Below, in pieces: positions 9,537 to 17,038 of a stretch of DNA of 20,976 nt. Numbering within the stretch: position 1 is the first letter of the stretch; every line of letters begins with the position of its first letter. Origin of the DNA: a virus. The notes under the pieces were generated by a model that saw nothing but the letters and a program-made list of their open reading frames with translations, made no database searches and had not been told where the DNA came from. The stretch spans positions 1 to 20,976 of IMG/VR virus record IMGVR_UViG_3300020578_000509; one strand, written 5' to 3'. Both the position numbers and the translations under genes were made by a program.

Positions 9537-9750
9537 TATTTTAAAAAACGCTAAATGGGAAAAAATAGATGATGAAGTAGAGCAAACTATAATTAATAGT
9601 ATTGTTTATAGAAGACCTATAGACTGTGAAACAATTAATTTAGATTGCAATAAATGCAAAAATCTAATTACTACTATTGAAGATGTAATAGCTTTCAAAG
9701 AAATAGGCAAATGTTCAACGTGTGCTGATATATATAAATATAATACTTAA
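9502..9750 (+). CDS. Small Cys4 zinc-binding protein, unknown function
   Basis: The product has 82 residues. Two Cys pairs, C49-x2-C52 and C71-x2-C74 about 18 residues apart, would form a zinc ribbon or finger; C42 is an extra cysteine. The N-terminal half is a charged helix. The gene overlaps the end of the Mre11-Rad50 fusion by 35 bases in another frame. An alternative start at ATG 9520 (M7) has a weak CGGA seven bases upstream and would cut the overlap to 17 bases; neither start has a good ribosome site, so coupling is likely. Small zinc proteins in phages can be transcription or replication accessory factors, but nothing here fixes the role. Confidence 0.65.
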   Translation: MKTDFQMSELNNILKNAKWEKIDDEVEQTIINSIVYRRPIDCETINLDCNKCKNLITTIEDVIAFKEIGKCSTCADIYKYNT

Positions 9751-9761
9751 AGGTTTTTATT

Positions 9762-10136
9762 ATGACAGTAAATTATAACGTATTAGGTACGTGCATAGAC
9801 AATGTATTTAATAATACTGCAAAAGATTCTTCTAGAAAAGCTATTTGCAAATTAAACGGTGACATTATGTCTATTTCTTTTTTAACAATTAAGGAATTTG
9901 CAAGAGAAAGTGATATTTTCTTGCAAACAAGAGACTTTGAAGAAGAAGCTAGACAAATAATAGGAAAAAAATTAAAAGACATTAAAGAAAAATATTCAGC
10001 AAGTGGAGAAAAAATAAAAATTGTTGAGGTAAAAGAAGATAAAAATAAATGTACTTTTGAAACATTAACTGTATCTCCTATTTCTCCTAAAAGAACTATA
10101 AAATGTTGTTATACTGTAAATTATAAATTTGCATAA
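9762..10136 (+). CDS. Hypothetical protein, 124 residues
   Basis: ATG 9762 follows AAAGG at a usable distance. The protein is of mixed alpha/beta type. Near residues 47-75 there is a helical, charged stretch, then E-x-I-K-I-V-E-V-K-E strands, and the end is C-C-Y-T-V-N-Y-K-F-A. No signal peptide, membrane segment or catalytic motif is visible, and I do not recognise the family. It sits just before the terminase gene (next start 18 bases on). That position could suit a neck or head-tail joining protein or a small terminase partner, but it lacks the coiled-coil look of T4 gp16, so I do not call it one. Confidence 0.7.
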   Translation: MTVNYNVLGTCIDNVFNNTAKDSSRKAICKLNGDIMSISFLTIKEFARESDIFLQTRDFEEEARQIIGKKLKDIKEKYSASGEKIKIVEVKEDKNKCTFETLTVSPISPKRTIKCCYTVNYKFA

Positions 10137-10154
10137 AACATTTTGAGTATTAAT

Positions 10155-11765
10155 ATGAATCTTACAAAAAGACAACAGCTTACTGAAGTTATAAAATGCG
10201 GAAAAGATCCCGTTTATTTTATGAATACGTATTTAAAAATACAGCACCCTGTAAAAGGATTGCTGCCATTTAAAACATTTCCGTTTCAGGATGACTGTAT
10301 AAAAAGTTTTAATGAAAATAGATTCAATATTGTACTTAAATCACGCCAGCTAGGATTATCTACTTTAGCAGCAGCATATGCTGTCTGGCAGGCCGCGTTT
10401 TATAAAGAAAAAAATATACTTATTATTGCAACTAAATTAGCAGTTGCACAAAACTTTATAAGAAAAGTAAAAACATATATTGAGAATATGCCAAAATGGC
10501 TCCTTATACCTACAATAACTGCATACAATAAACAAGCAGTAGAGTTTTCTAATGGTTCACAAATAAAAGCAATACCAACATCAGAAGACGCAGGTCGCTC
10601 TGAAGCTTTGACATTACTTATAGTAGACGAAGCAGCTTTCGTTAGAAACTTTGATGAGCTTTGGATGGGTTTGTATCCTACACTTTCTACAGGAGGTAGA
10701 GCAATTATTTTATCAACTCCTAATGGTGTAGGAGGTCAATATCATGATTTATATATAAAAGCAGTTGAAAAGCAAAATAAATTTAATCCTATAAAATTAA
10801 TGTGGGATGTTCACCCCGAAAGGGATCTTGCTTGGTTTGAGCGTGAAACAAAAAACATGTCGCAAAAGCAAATTTCACAAGAATTATTGTGCGACTTTGC
10901 ATCTTCTGGCGATACATTTTTAACTGCAGAAGTAATGGATATTTCAAGAAAATATATTCAAAATCCAATAGAAAAAAGCGGTCCAGATTTAGGTGTTTGG
11001 TTTTGGGAATATCCTCTTGAAGGATCAAATTATATATTGTCTGCAGACATCTCAAGAGGAGATAGCGCAGACTTTTCTACTTTTCACGTTATATCTACTA
11101 ATAACTTAAAAATTTGCGCTGAATTTAAAGGAAAAATAAGTCCTGATCTATTTGGTATGCTAGTGTACGATATTGCAAGAAGATATAATAAAGCATTAGT
11201 TATACCTGAAAATAATGCTTATGGTTACACAGTTTTAGTAAAATTAAATGAATTAAAATATAAGAATTTATATTTTGCATCTGAACAAGAAAAATATAAA
11301 TTCTTATATAATAGCGAAAACAACATAGGAAAAGCAGGATTTACTACTACAAAAGACAGCAAATCAAGAATTCTTATAAACCTAGAGGAGTCTATAAGAA
11401 ATGAAAAACTTAAAATACCTTCAGTAAGACTATATGATGAATTAAAAACATTTGTATGGCAAAACAATAAAGCAACAGCAATGACAGGTTTTAATGATGA
11501 CTTAGTTATGTCTATAGCAATAGGTTGTTGGCAAGCAGGAATGTCGTCTGATAGTTTTATTGATACACAAATAGAATATTCAAATGCCTTATTAAAAGGA
11601 ATGGCAATAAATAAAAATAAGATAGATGATACAATTATATCTCCTTTTTATAATAATAAAGACATAATGAATAAACCTTTATTTCCTACAACAATAGGCT
11701 CTGAGTATATGCAAAATAAAAATTCTGCATTAGGTGATTTTGAATGGCTAATAAGAAGAAAGTAA
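10155..11765 (+). CDS. Terminase large subunit (T4 gp17-like packaging ATPase/nuclease)
   Basis: I chose ATG 10155 (536 residues) over the in-frame TTG 10143, because the extra four codons have no better ribosome site. Residues 1-250 form the ATPase. The deviant Walker A is K62-S-R-Q-L-G-L-S-T70, with the lysine at the front as in lambda gpA rather than at the T4 position. Walker B is L-L-I-V-D158-E159, and motif III is I-I-L-S-T-P-N. The RNase H-like nuclease follows: D298 in L-S-A-D-I-S-R-G, E352 in V-I-P-E-N-N-A, and D448/D449 in G-F-N-D-D-L-V-M-S. It docks on the portal, pumps DNA and makes the cuts. It is somewhat shorter than T4 gp17 (610). No small terminase subunit is recognisable nearby. 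The portal gene begins four bases downstream. Confidence 0.93.
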   Translation: MNLTKRQQLTEVIKCGKDPVYFMNTYLKIQHPVKGLLPFKTFPFQDDCIKSFNENRFNIVLKSRQLGLSTLAAAYAVWQAAFYKEKNILIIATKLAVAQNFIRKVKTYIENMPKWLLIPTITAYNKQAVEFSNGSQIKAIPTSEDAGRSEALTLLIVDEAAFVRNFDELWMGLYPTLSTGGRAIILSTPNGVGGQYHDLYIKAVEKQNKFNPIKLMWDVHPERDLAWFERETKNMSQKQISQELLCDFASSGDTFLTAEVMDISRKYIQNPIEKSGPDLGVWFWEYPLEGSNYILSADISRGDSADFSTFHVISTNNLKICAEFKGKISPDLFGMLVYDIARRYNKALVIPENNAYGYTVLVKLNELKYKNLYFASEQEKYKFLYNSENNIGKAGFTTTKDSKSRILINLEESIRNEKLKIPSVRLYDELKTFVWQNNKATAMTGFNDDLVMSIAIGCWQAGMSSDSFIDTQIEYSNALLKGMAINKNKIDDTIISPFYNNKDIMNKPLFPTTIGSEYMQNKNSALGDFEWLIRRK

Positions 11766-11769
11766 AAAA

Positions 11770-13827
11770 ATGAAAGAAAAAGATCAAAATCTATTTAAAA
11801 AATTAACTACGCTTTTTAGAAGCGGACCTCTTGTTAAAAGAAAAATTAAAAAATCAAAAGCAAAACATTCTACTTCACCTAGCTCTCTTGAGACATTTAG
11901 AAGAGCACATAGCGATGTATACAATAGCACGTTAAGTGCATATGGCTCATATGATAGAATGGCAAGATATTCTGATTTTAGCGAAATGGAAGCGACACCT
12001 GAAATATCCAGTGCGCTAGACATATACTCAGAAGAGTGTGTATCTCCAGATGCTAATGGATCAATACTTTCTATTTACTGTGAAAATAGAAAAATGAAGG
12101 AAATATTAGATAATTTATTTTATGATATTATTAATGTAGACTTTAATTTAGCTATGTGGGTTAGAAATTTATGTAAATATGGCGACTTTTTTCTTTTTAA
12201 TGACGTTTCTCCTGAATTTGGTATTGTCAATGTTTTTCCTATTCCAATTGCAGAAATACAAAGAGAAGAAGGTTATGACCCAGAAGATCCTTCTGCTGTT
12301 AGATTTAGATGGGTAACACAAGGAAATAGAGTATTAGAAAATTGGCAAATTTCACACTTTAGACTTCTTGGAAATGATGCATTTTTACCATACGGCTCTT
12401 CTGTGCTAGAAGGAGCAAGAAGAATATGGAGACAATTAATTCTTATTGAAGATGCGATGCTTGTTTATAGAGTTATTAGAGCGCCTGAAAGACGTGTTTT
12501 CTATATTGACGTAGGTAATATTCCTCCAGAAAACGTTGCAGATTATTTACAGCAAGCACAAACTTCATTAAAAAGAAATTCAGTTATTGATAAAAATAGC
12601 GGACAAGTAGACTTAAGATATAATCCACTTTCAGTCGATGAAGATTATTTTATTCCTGTAAGAGGTGGCGATACAGGAACAAAAATAGACACGTTAGCAG
12701 GAGGTAATAATACTGCTGCAATAGAAGACGTAGAATATATACAGAAAAAGCTATTTGCTGCACTTAAAATTCCTAAAGCTTATTTAGGATATGATGAAGA
12801 TATAGGCGCTAAAGCAACATTAGCACAAGAAGACATCAGATTCAGTAGAACAATACAAAGAATTCAAAAGACAATAGTATCTGAATTAACTAAAATAGCA
12901 ATAATTCATCTATATTCACATGGATACGAAGATGAAGATCTGCTAAATTTTGAATTAAAATTAAGCAATCCCTCATCAATTGCTCAACAACAAAAGCTAG
13001 AATTAATAAAAATGAAATTTGACATAGCAAGTCAAGCGCCAGAGTCACTTGTTGATAGAGAGTGGATAAGAAAAAATATATTAGATCTAAATAATGATGA
13101 AATAAATAGAATATTATTAGGAAGAAAGGCTGATAAACTTGAAGATCTAAAGATTGAAAAAGTAGAATTACCACAAACTGAAAGTGCAGAAGGTGCAGAA
13201 GATGATCTAACAAAAGACTCGATGGCCTCAGACACACCTTCAGCAGGTACAAGTAGCACCGATGATTCTGGCGGATTAGGAGGCGGTGGCGGACTTGCAG
13301 GATTATTCTCTTCTGATGTTAAAAAAGGTAATGTGATAATTGAAGATGATTATCTCGAAGACAAAAGCATAAATGAAGAAGACGTGTATGAAGATGAAGA
13401 TGAAGATGAAGATGAAGATTTAGGTTTAATGTTTAAAAAAAATCATGCAGGTGAAAAAATTGTTCCGAAAGGGTCTAGACAAAAATATAAAAACGCAAAA
13501 GGCCATTCTGCATTAGGAAATGATGCAAGTTACAAGACAATAAAAGCAGCAGGTCCTAGTAAAAAATCAATATCATCAGTATCAAATACTACATTGTCTG
13601 ATATTTCATCTATATCCAGCATAAAAGATTCTTATTATACTTCAAGCCCTGTTTTAGCAGATTTTATAGAAAAAAATATTTCAAAAACAAGTTTATATCC
13701 TGGTTTGAGTAAATCATTAAAACAAATGGATAATAAATTTAAAAAACACAAAAGCACTATTTTAAATGAAGAAATAAACGATGATATTAATGGTATATTT
13801 AATATCAATGATGAAGAGGAAAAATAA
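11770..13827 (+). CDS. Portal protein (T4 gp20-like) with long acidic C-terminal extension
   Basis: This 685-residue protein directly follows TerL. Residues about 35-480 fit the gp20 portal family. The N-terminal part has A-R-Y-S-D-F-S-E-M-E and P-E-I-S-S-A-L-D-I-Y-S-E-E, followed by N-L-C-K-Y-G-D-F-F-L-F. The middle has W-Q-I-S-H-F-R-L and P-Y-G-S-S-V-L-E-G-A-R. The crown/clip region has P-K-A-Y-L-G-Y-D and L-A-Q-E-D-I-R-F-S-R-T-I-Q-R-I-Q. It forms the ring vertex for DNA entry and head nucleation. T4 gp20 has 524 residues; the surplus is a C-terminal tail (about 480-685). That tail holds a Gly-rich patch near 500-510, an (E-D)5 run at 541-550, a Lys/Ser-rich stretch, and a final acidic end. 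The tail looks disordered. Confidence 0.92.
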   Translation: MKEKDQNLFKKLTTLFRSGPLVKRKIKKSKAKHSTSPSSLETFRRAHSDVYNSTLSAYGSYDRMARYSDFSEMEATPEISSALDIYSEECVSPDANGSILSIYCENRKMKEILDNLFYDIINVDFNLAMWVRNLCKYGDFFLFNDVSPEFGIVNVFPIPIAEIQREEGYDPEDPSAVRFRWVTQGNRVLENWQISHFRLLGNDAFLPYGSSVLEGARRIWRQLILIEDAMLVYRVIRAPERRVFYIDVGNIPPENVADYLQQAQTSLKRNSVIDKNSGQVDLRYNPLSVDEDYFIPVRGGDTGTKIDTLAGGNNTAAIEDVEYIQKKLFAALKIPKAYLGYDEDIGAKATLAQEDIRFSRTIQRIQKTIVSELTKIAIIHLYSHGYEDEDLLNFELKLSNPSSIAQQQKLELIKMKFDIASQAPESLVDREWIRKNILDLNNDEINRILLGRKADKLEDLKIEKVELPQTESAEGAEDDLTKDSMASDTPSAGTSSTDDSGGLGGGGGLAGLFSSDVKKGNVIIEDDYLEDKSINEEDVYEDEDEDEDEDLGLMFKKNHAGEKIVPKGSRQKYKNAKGHSALGNDASYKTIKAAGPSKKSISSVSNTTLSDISSISSIKDSYYTSSPVLADFIEKNISKTSLYPGLSKSLKQMDNKFKKHKSTILNEEINDDINGIFNINDEEEK
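13390..13419 (+). repeat. (GAAGAT)5 hexanucleotide tandem repeat in portal gene
   Basis: Five perfect copies of GAAGAT encode E-D five times (portal residues 541-550). The repeat is in frame, so copy-number change by slippage would lengthen or shorten the acidic run without breaking the gene. Confidence 0.9.
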
Positions 13828-13830
13828 ATA

Positions 13831-14670
13831 ATGAAAAAGATTCACAATAAGAAAAGAAATGTGGGTATTATTTATGAGCAGATTGTTTCTTTTATATGCG
13901 AAAAAACTATAGAAAATAATGATAAAGATGCAAAAAAAGCACTAGATATATTGCAAAATCATTTTAAAAAAGGAACACAATTATATAAAGAATATAAATT
14001 ATTTAATGCTTTGCATAAAACAAGAAATATTACTGAATCTTTGTCAATGTCAATTATTAATGAATGTAAACAGGCATGCAATTATCATTTTGATGAAGAA
14101 AAACTAGAAATAGAAAAATCTTCGTTAATAAAAGAATTAAATTATAATTTTGGAAAAGGCGTTATTTTTGAAAATAAAGTTAAAGATTATACAATATATG
14201 CTACAATACAAGTATTATTAAATGAGTGGAGATTAAAAACAAATAGAGATATAGAAACTATAGGTTTATTTGAATCAAAATTACAAAAATGGTTAATGAC
14301 AGAAGAAGAGCAAGCAAATATACAACAAATTAATTCATATGATCCTCTAGTAACAAAAATAATGAAGGAGAAATATGAAAAAAAATACAATAATATTCTG
14401 AATGGTGAACAAAAAAATATAATAGATATTTTTATGAATTTAGAAAACAATACAGAAGAAGTTTTAATTAAAAAATTAATGGTTTTAAAAGAAAATACAC
14501 TTAGTTCTGTTAAAAAATTTAAAAAAGAATGTAATAATCAGATACTATTAGAAAATATCGATAATGTTATTTATAAAATAAACGCTTTAGATTGTGAAAC
14601 TATTAATGAAAAAAATATAGAAAAATTTTTATATATATCAAAGTTAATAGAAGAAATAAAAGGTGAATAA
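13831..14670 (+). CDS. Conserved-looking hypothetical protein between portal and prohead protease
   Basis: This 279-residue protein has a strong ribosome site (GAAGAGGA at 13813-13820, inside the end of the portal gene). It is mostly helical and rich in Lys, Glu, Asn and Ile, beginning M-K-K-I-H-N-K-K-R-N-V-G-I-I-Y-E. It contains a region resembling H-F-K-K-G-T-Q-L-Y-K-E-Y-K-L-F-N-A-L. There are no catalytic or metal motifs. In T4 the genes between portal and protease are 67 and 68, small prohead-core proteins. Position therefore suggests a head-assembly or core role, but it is much larger than either and I see no sequence similarity. Its TAA abuts the protease ATG, so translation is probably coupled. 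Confidence 0.75.
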   Translation: MKKIHNKKRNVGIIYEQIVSFICEKTIENNDKDAKKALDILQNHFKKGTQLYKEYKLFNALHKTRNITESLSMSIINECKQACNYHFDEEKLEIEKSSLIKELNYNFGKGVIFENKVKDYTIYATIQVLLNEWRLKTNRDIETIGLFESKLQKWLMTEEEQANIQQINSYDPLVTKIMKEKYEKKYNNILNGEQKNIIDIFMNLENNTEEVLIKKLMVLKENTLSSVKKFKKECNNQILLENIDNVIYKINALDCETINEKNIEKFLYISKLIEEIKGE

Positions 14671-15270
14671 ATGCAAAATTTATTAATTACTGAATGGGCT
14701 TCATTTGATTATGATAAATCTGTTATAAAGGAAATGAAAAATATGGGAGGTCCTCTTATGATGAAAGGAATTCTTCAAAAGGCAGAAACATTAAACCAAA
14801 ATGGAAGAGTTTATCCTAGAGTAATCCTTGAAAGAGAAATAAGAAACTATCAAAAATTTATAAAAGAAAATAGAGCGTTAGGAGAATTAGATCATCCAGA
14901 CTCTTCTGTTGTAGAATTAAAAAATGCATCTCATATAATTAGGGAAGCAAGAATGGAAGGCAATATTGTCTATGGAACTGTAGAAATATTAAACACACCA
15001 TCAGGCAAAATATTGCAATCATTAGTAGAAAGCGGAGTAACTTTAGGTATATCTTCAAGAGGCGTTGGTTCTACAAAATCAGACGGTGATTTACAAATAG
15101 TTCAAGACGATTTTCAGCTTATTTGTTGGGATTTCGTTTCAGAACCTAGCACACCTGGTGCATTTATGTTAAAAGAATCAAAACAAATAAATTCTACAAA
15201 TATAAATAAAATATTTAATAAAACTGACAGAATTAATAGAATATTCAATGAAATAACAACTTGGAGATAA
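14671..15270 (+). CDS. Prohead core protease (T4 gp21-like)
   Basis: This 199-residue protein is close to T4 gp21 (212). Family motifs are clear: L-N-Q-N-G-R-V-Y-P after the N-terminal strand, G-E-L-D-H75-P with the catalytic histidine, and L-G-I-S-S129-R-G with the likely nucleophile in the serine pair 128/129. A downstream I-C-W-D154-F-V-S-E-P-S may supply the third residue. This serine protease, related in fold to herpesvirus assemblin, sits inside the prohead and cleaves scaffold, capsid and internal proteins after [L/I]-x-E. ATG 14671 has AGGTG five bases upstream. A second ribosome-site-like GGGAGG lies at 14745-14750 before in-frame ATGs at 14758 and 14761 (M30, M31), so a shorter form is possible. 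The C-terminal 30 residues are Asn/Ile-rich and may be trimmed. Confidence 0.9.
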   Translation: MQNLLITEWASFDYDKSVIKEMKNMGGPLMMKGILQKAETLNQNGRVYPRVILEREIRNYQKFIKENRALGELDHPDSSVVELKNASHIIREARMEGNIVYGTVEILNTPSGKILQSLVESGVTLGISSRGVGSTKSDGDLQIVQDDFQLICWDFVSEPSTPGAFMLKESKQINSTNINKIFNKTDRINRIFNEITTWR

Positions 15271-15271
15271 A

Positions 15272-15703
15272 ATGACACCAGCACAACAAAGAATTCAAAC
15301 AGTTGGGCATAATTTCATGCCAGAATATCAAATAAGTGCGATACCTTATGTATTAAACGATACTGTAGACTCTGTTACTTTAACTGAGACATATGACGGG
15401 ACAGATTATAGAGTTATAAAATTACCTAAAATAAGCAATTTTATAAAATTAAAAACATCTAGTGCTACATTAAAAGTTTATTTTTCTAGAAATGATGTAA
15501 TAGATGATAAGAATTATATTCTTATAAAAGAAAATGAGAATAATGAATCATTAAAACTTAGAATAGTTAATTTATATTTTAGTGATGCTGAATCTGGCTC
15601 TAATATACAGTTAATTGCAGGTCTTACTACTATAGATAGAAAAGAATTTACTGATATGGTTGAAATATTTTTGGGAGATGACACGAGTCTAATTGGTGAA
15701 TAA
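15272..15703 (+). CDS. Putative head-associated structural protein (GHNFMPEYQ family)
   Basis: This 143-residue protein begins one base after the protease stop, with GGAGA just upstream. The N-terminus reads Q-Q-R-I-Q-T-V-G-H-N-F-M-P-E-Y-Q-I-S-A-I-P-Y-V. I recall that signature, followed by a beta-rich body, from uncharacterised virion proteins in the head region of large marine myoviruses; this is memory, not a search. The body alternates hydrophobic residues (L-K-V-Y-F-S, L-R-I-V-N-L-Y-F-S, I-Q-L-I-A-G-L-T-T-I) as in a beta sandwich, which would fit a decoration or spike protein. There are no enzyme motifs, signal peptide or membrane segment. Position within the head module supports a virion role; the exact role is unknown. 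Confidence 0.7.
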   Translation: MTPAQQRIQTVGHNFMPEYQISAIPYVLNDTVDSVTLTETYDGTDYRVIKLPKISNFIKLKTSSATLKVYFSRNDVIDDKNYILIKENENNESLKLRIVNLYFSDAESGSNIQLIAGLTTIDRKEFTDMVEIFLGDDTSLIGE

Positions 15704-15704
15704 A

Positions 15705-16079
15705 ATGAATAAATTTAAAAAAAGTGAAATAAAAGATATCGTTAAAGAATGTTTAATTGAGATTCTGCTAGAAGGAATCGATATTAGTAAAAATGAAAAA
15801 TTATCAATTAAAAAAGAAGAAGATACTCAATTTAAAAAAGGCTTTATAGAAGAAAATAAAAGAGTAAATAATACTACTAGACAATTAATTAAAAATACAA
15901 CAAGTGACCCTATTATTGCAGATATTCTTGCAGATACTGCAAGAACTACACTTCAAGAGCAGCTAAATGCAGATAATAGCAAAAATATTAGTAGCATTAG
16001 ACAGACACAAAATAATGATATTTCAATGTTTGACTCTTCTAATTGGGCAACTTTAGCTTTTAATAATAAAAGCAGGTAA
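15705..16079 (+). CDS. Hypothetical head-region protein with C-terminal SSNWATLAF tail
   Basis: I chose ATG 15705 (124 residues), one base after the previous stop, with GGTG upstream. An in-frame TTG at 15693 and GTG at 15696 would overlap the previous gene without a better ribosome site. The N-terminus is a basic/acidic amphipathic helix (K-S-E-I-K-D-I-V-K-E-C-L-I-E-I-L-L-E). A second helix reads D-P-I-I-A-D-I-L-A-D-T-A-R-T-T-L-Q-E-Q-L. A Ser/Asn/Gln-rich linker leads to S-S-N-W114-A-T-L-A-F near the end. The scaffold protein ends with a similar L-S-R-W-A-L-L-A-G. The family is not recognised. The layout (helices, flexible linker, short hydrophobic tail) would suit a scaffold- or capsid-binding protein, but that is inference. 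Confidence 0.7.
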   Translation: MNKFKKSEIKDIVKECLIEILLEGIDISKNEKLSIKKEEDTQFKKGFIEENKRVNNTTRQLIKNTTSDPIIADILADTARTTLQEQLNADNSKNISSIRQTQNNDISMFDSSNWATLAFNNKSR

Positions 16080-16116
16080 TATATAATATTTAGATATAAT
16101 AAAAAGGAGCTGTATA

Positions 16117-16392
16117 ATGAAAAATTTTACAATAACCGAAAATGAATTAAGACTTTTAATTAATAAGCAAAACGAATTAATAAAAGAGACACTTGAAGTT
16201 AATGCTAAACATCCAAAAGATGTTGCAAAAAGCACAAAACAAATAAATGCAAATGAATATTCAAAAACATTAGCACAATTAATAAACTATTATAAAAAAT
16301 GCTGTTTAAAAGAAGAAACATTAAAAAAAGAACTTCTTAAATTACAAGAAGTTAAAAAAGAAATTAGTAATAAATTAATGAATAATATTTAA
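16117..16392 (+). CDS. Small coiled-coil hypothetical protein
   Basis: This 91-residue protein has a near-perfect ribosome site (AAGGAG at about 16103-16108) before ATG 16117. It is almost wholly helical and Lys/Glu/Asn/Leu-rich. Two predicted helices are separated by a turn near A-K-H-P-K-D-V-A. The second half (K-E-E-T-L-K-K-E-L-L-K-L-Q-E-V-K-K-E) has heptad-like leucine spacing, so it probably forms a coiled coil and oligomerises. No known motif is visible. The size and charge recall small prohead-core or chaperone proteins, but that is only a contextual guess. Confidence 0.7.
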   Translation: MKNFTITENELRLLINKQNELIKETLEVNAKHPKDVAKSTKQINANEYSKTLAQLINYYKKCCLKEETLKKELLKLQEVKKEISNKLMNNI

Positions 16393-16414
16393 TAATATAA
16401 AAAGGAAACACTAA

Positions 16415-17026
16415 ATGGTTACAACAACTATACCTCATAAAGGAAGATACGGCACGTTAGATAATATACATGCAGAAATTCAAAAAGAAATTATAGAATC
16501 AAATAATGCTGTAAATTCTAGAAAGCTAACATTAGGTGTTTCAAGAAATTCTAATAGTATTTTTACAAAATCTTTACAAATAGCAGCAAATAGAATTGCC
16601 GAAAGAGATCCTGACGGTATTTATGATTCTGATGTATATACTACTTTTAAAAATGCTGTAGATGCGCCAGGTGGAATAACAGGCAGCGGTTTTAAAGGAA
16701 CAGATGAATTTGATAGAGGTTATTTAAATTTTGATCATCCAAATGCATATATTAAAAAAGTTCCTGTTTCAAAAGCAGAACAGAATTTGGATAATAATAC
16801 AGTCATTGATAATGATGAAAAAAGAACTTATAACATGTATCCAAATATTCAAAGTCCTTCAATTGAATCTCCTGGAGATACAACTGTAGAAGAAGAGAAT
16901 ATGGCAAAAATAGAATACTCAAGTGCTTGGGGAGCTTCTGTAGAGCAATCAAGACAAAGTAAAGACGATTACTTAGGTAATGGTAAAAACAATACTCTAG
17001 GTACGTTTTTTAAAAATAGCTACTAA
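16415..17026 (+). CDS. Hypothetical protein, probable virion/internal head protein
   Basis: This 203-residue protein starts at ATG 16415, with AAAAGGAAAC just upstream. It is hydrophilic and low in predicted regular structure, with many Asn, Ser, Asp and Gly residues. Landmarks are I-P-H-K-G-R-Y-G-T-L-D-N near the N-terminus, a helix around residues 45-70, a Gly-rich G-G-I-T-G-S-G-F-K-G stretch, and S-S-A-W172-G-A-S-V-E-Q near the C-terminus. The next gene product also has an N-S-W-G segment near its C-terminus. There is no signal peptide, enzyme motif or recognised family. Lying in the head module on the same strand, it is likely a capsid-associated protein, but function is unknown. Confidence 0.7.
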   Translation: MVTTTIPHKGRYGTLDNIHAEIQKEIIESNNAVNSRKLTLGVSRNSNSIFTKSLQIAANRIAERDPDGIYDSDVYTTFKNAVDAPGGITGSGFKGTDEFDRGYLNFDHPNAYIKKVPVSKAEQNLDNNTVIDNDEKRTYNMYPNIQSPSIESPGDTTVEEENMAKIEYSSAWGASVEQSRQSKDDYLGNGKNNTLGTFFKNSY

Positions 17027-17038
17027 AAGGATTTAAAA

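Noticed and set aside
9733-9740. TATAAATA resembling a T4 late promoter, 21 bases before the gene at 9762
   Set aside because: In DNA this AT-rich, several such octamers are expected on one strand by chance, and others occur inside genes. Nothing singles this one out.
10143-10145. TTG start for the terminase
   Set aside because: An ATG lies four codons downstream, and no ribosome site favours the TTG.
11385-11403. GAGGAG plus ATG inside the terminase, as a possible internal start like the short gp17 forms of T4
   Set aside because: The ATG at 11401 is out of frame with the terminase and its frame stops after eight codons.
12890-13259. Minus-strand reading frames opposite the portal gene
   Set aside because: The + strand carries a clear portal protein; the antisense frames show no motif and reflect its composition.
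15693-15698. TTG or GTG starts for the 124-residue protein
   Set aside because: They overlap the previous gene, while ATG 15705 follows its stop by one base with GGTG upstream.
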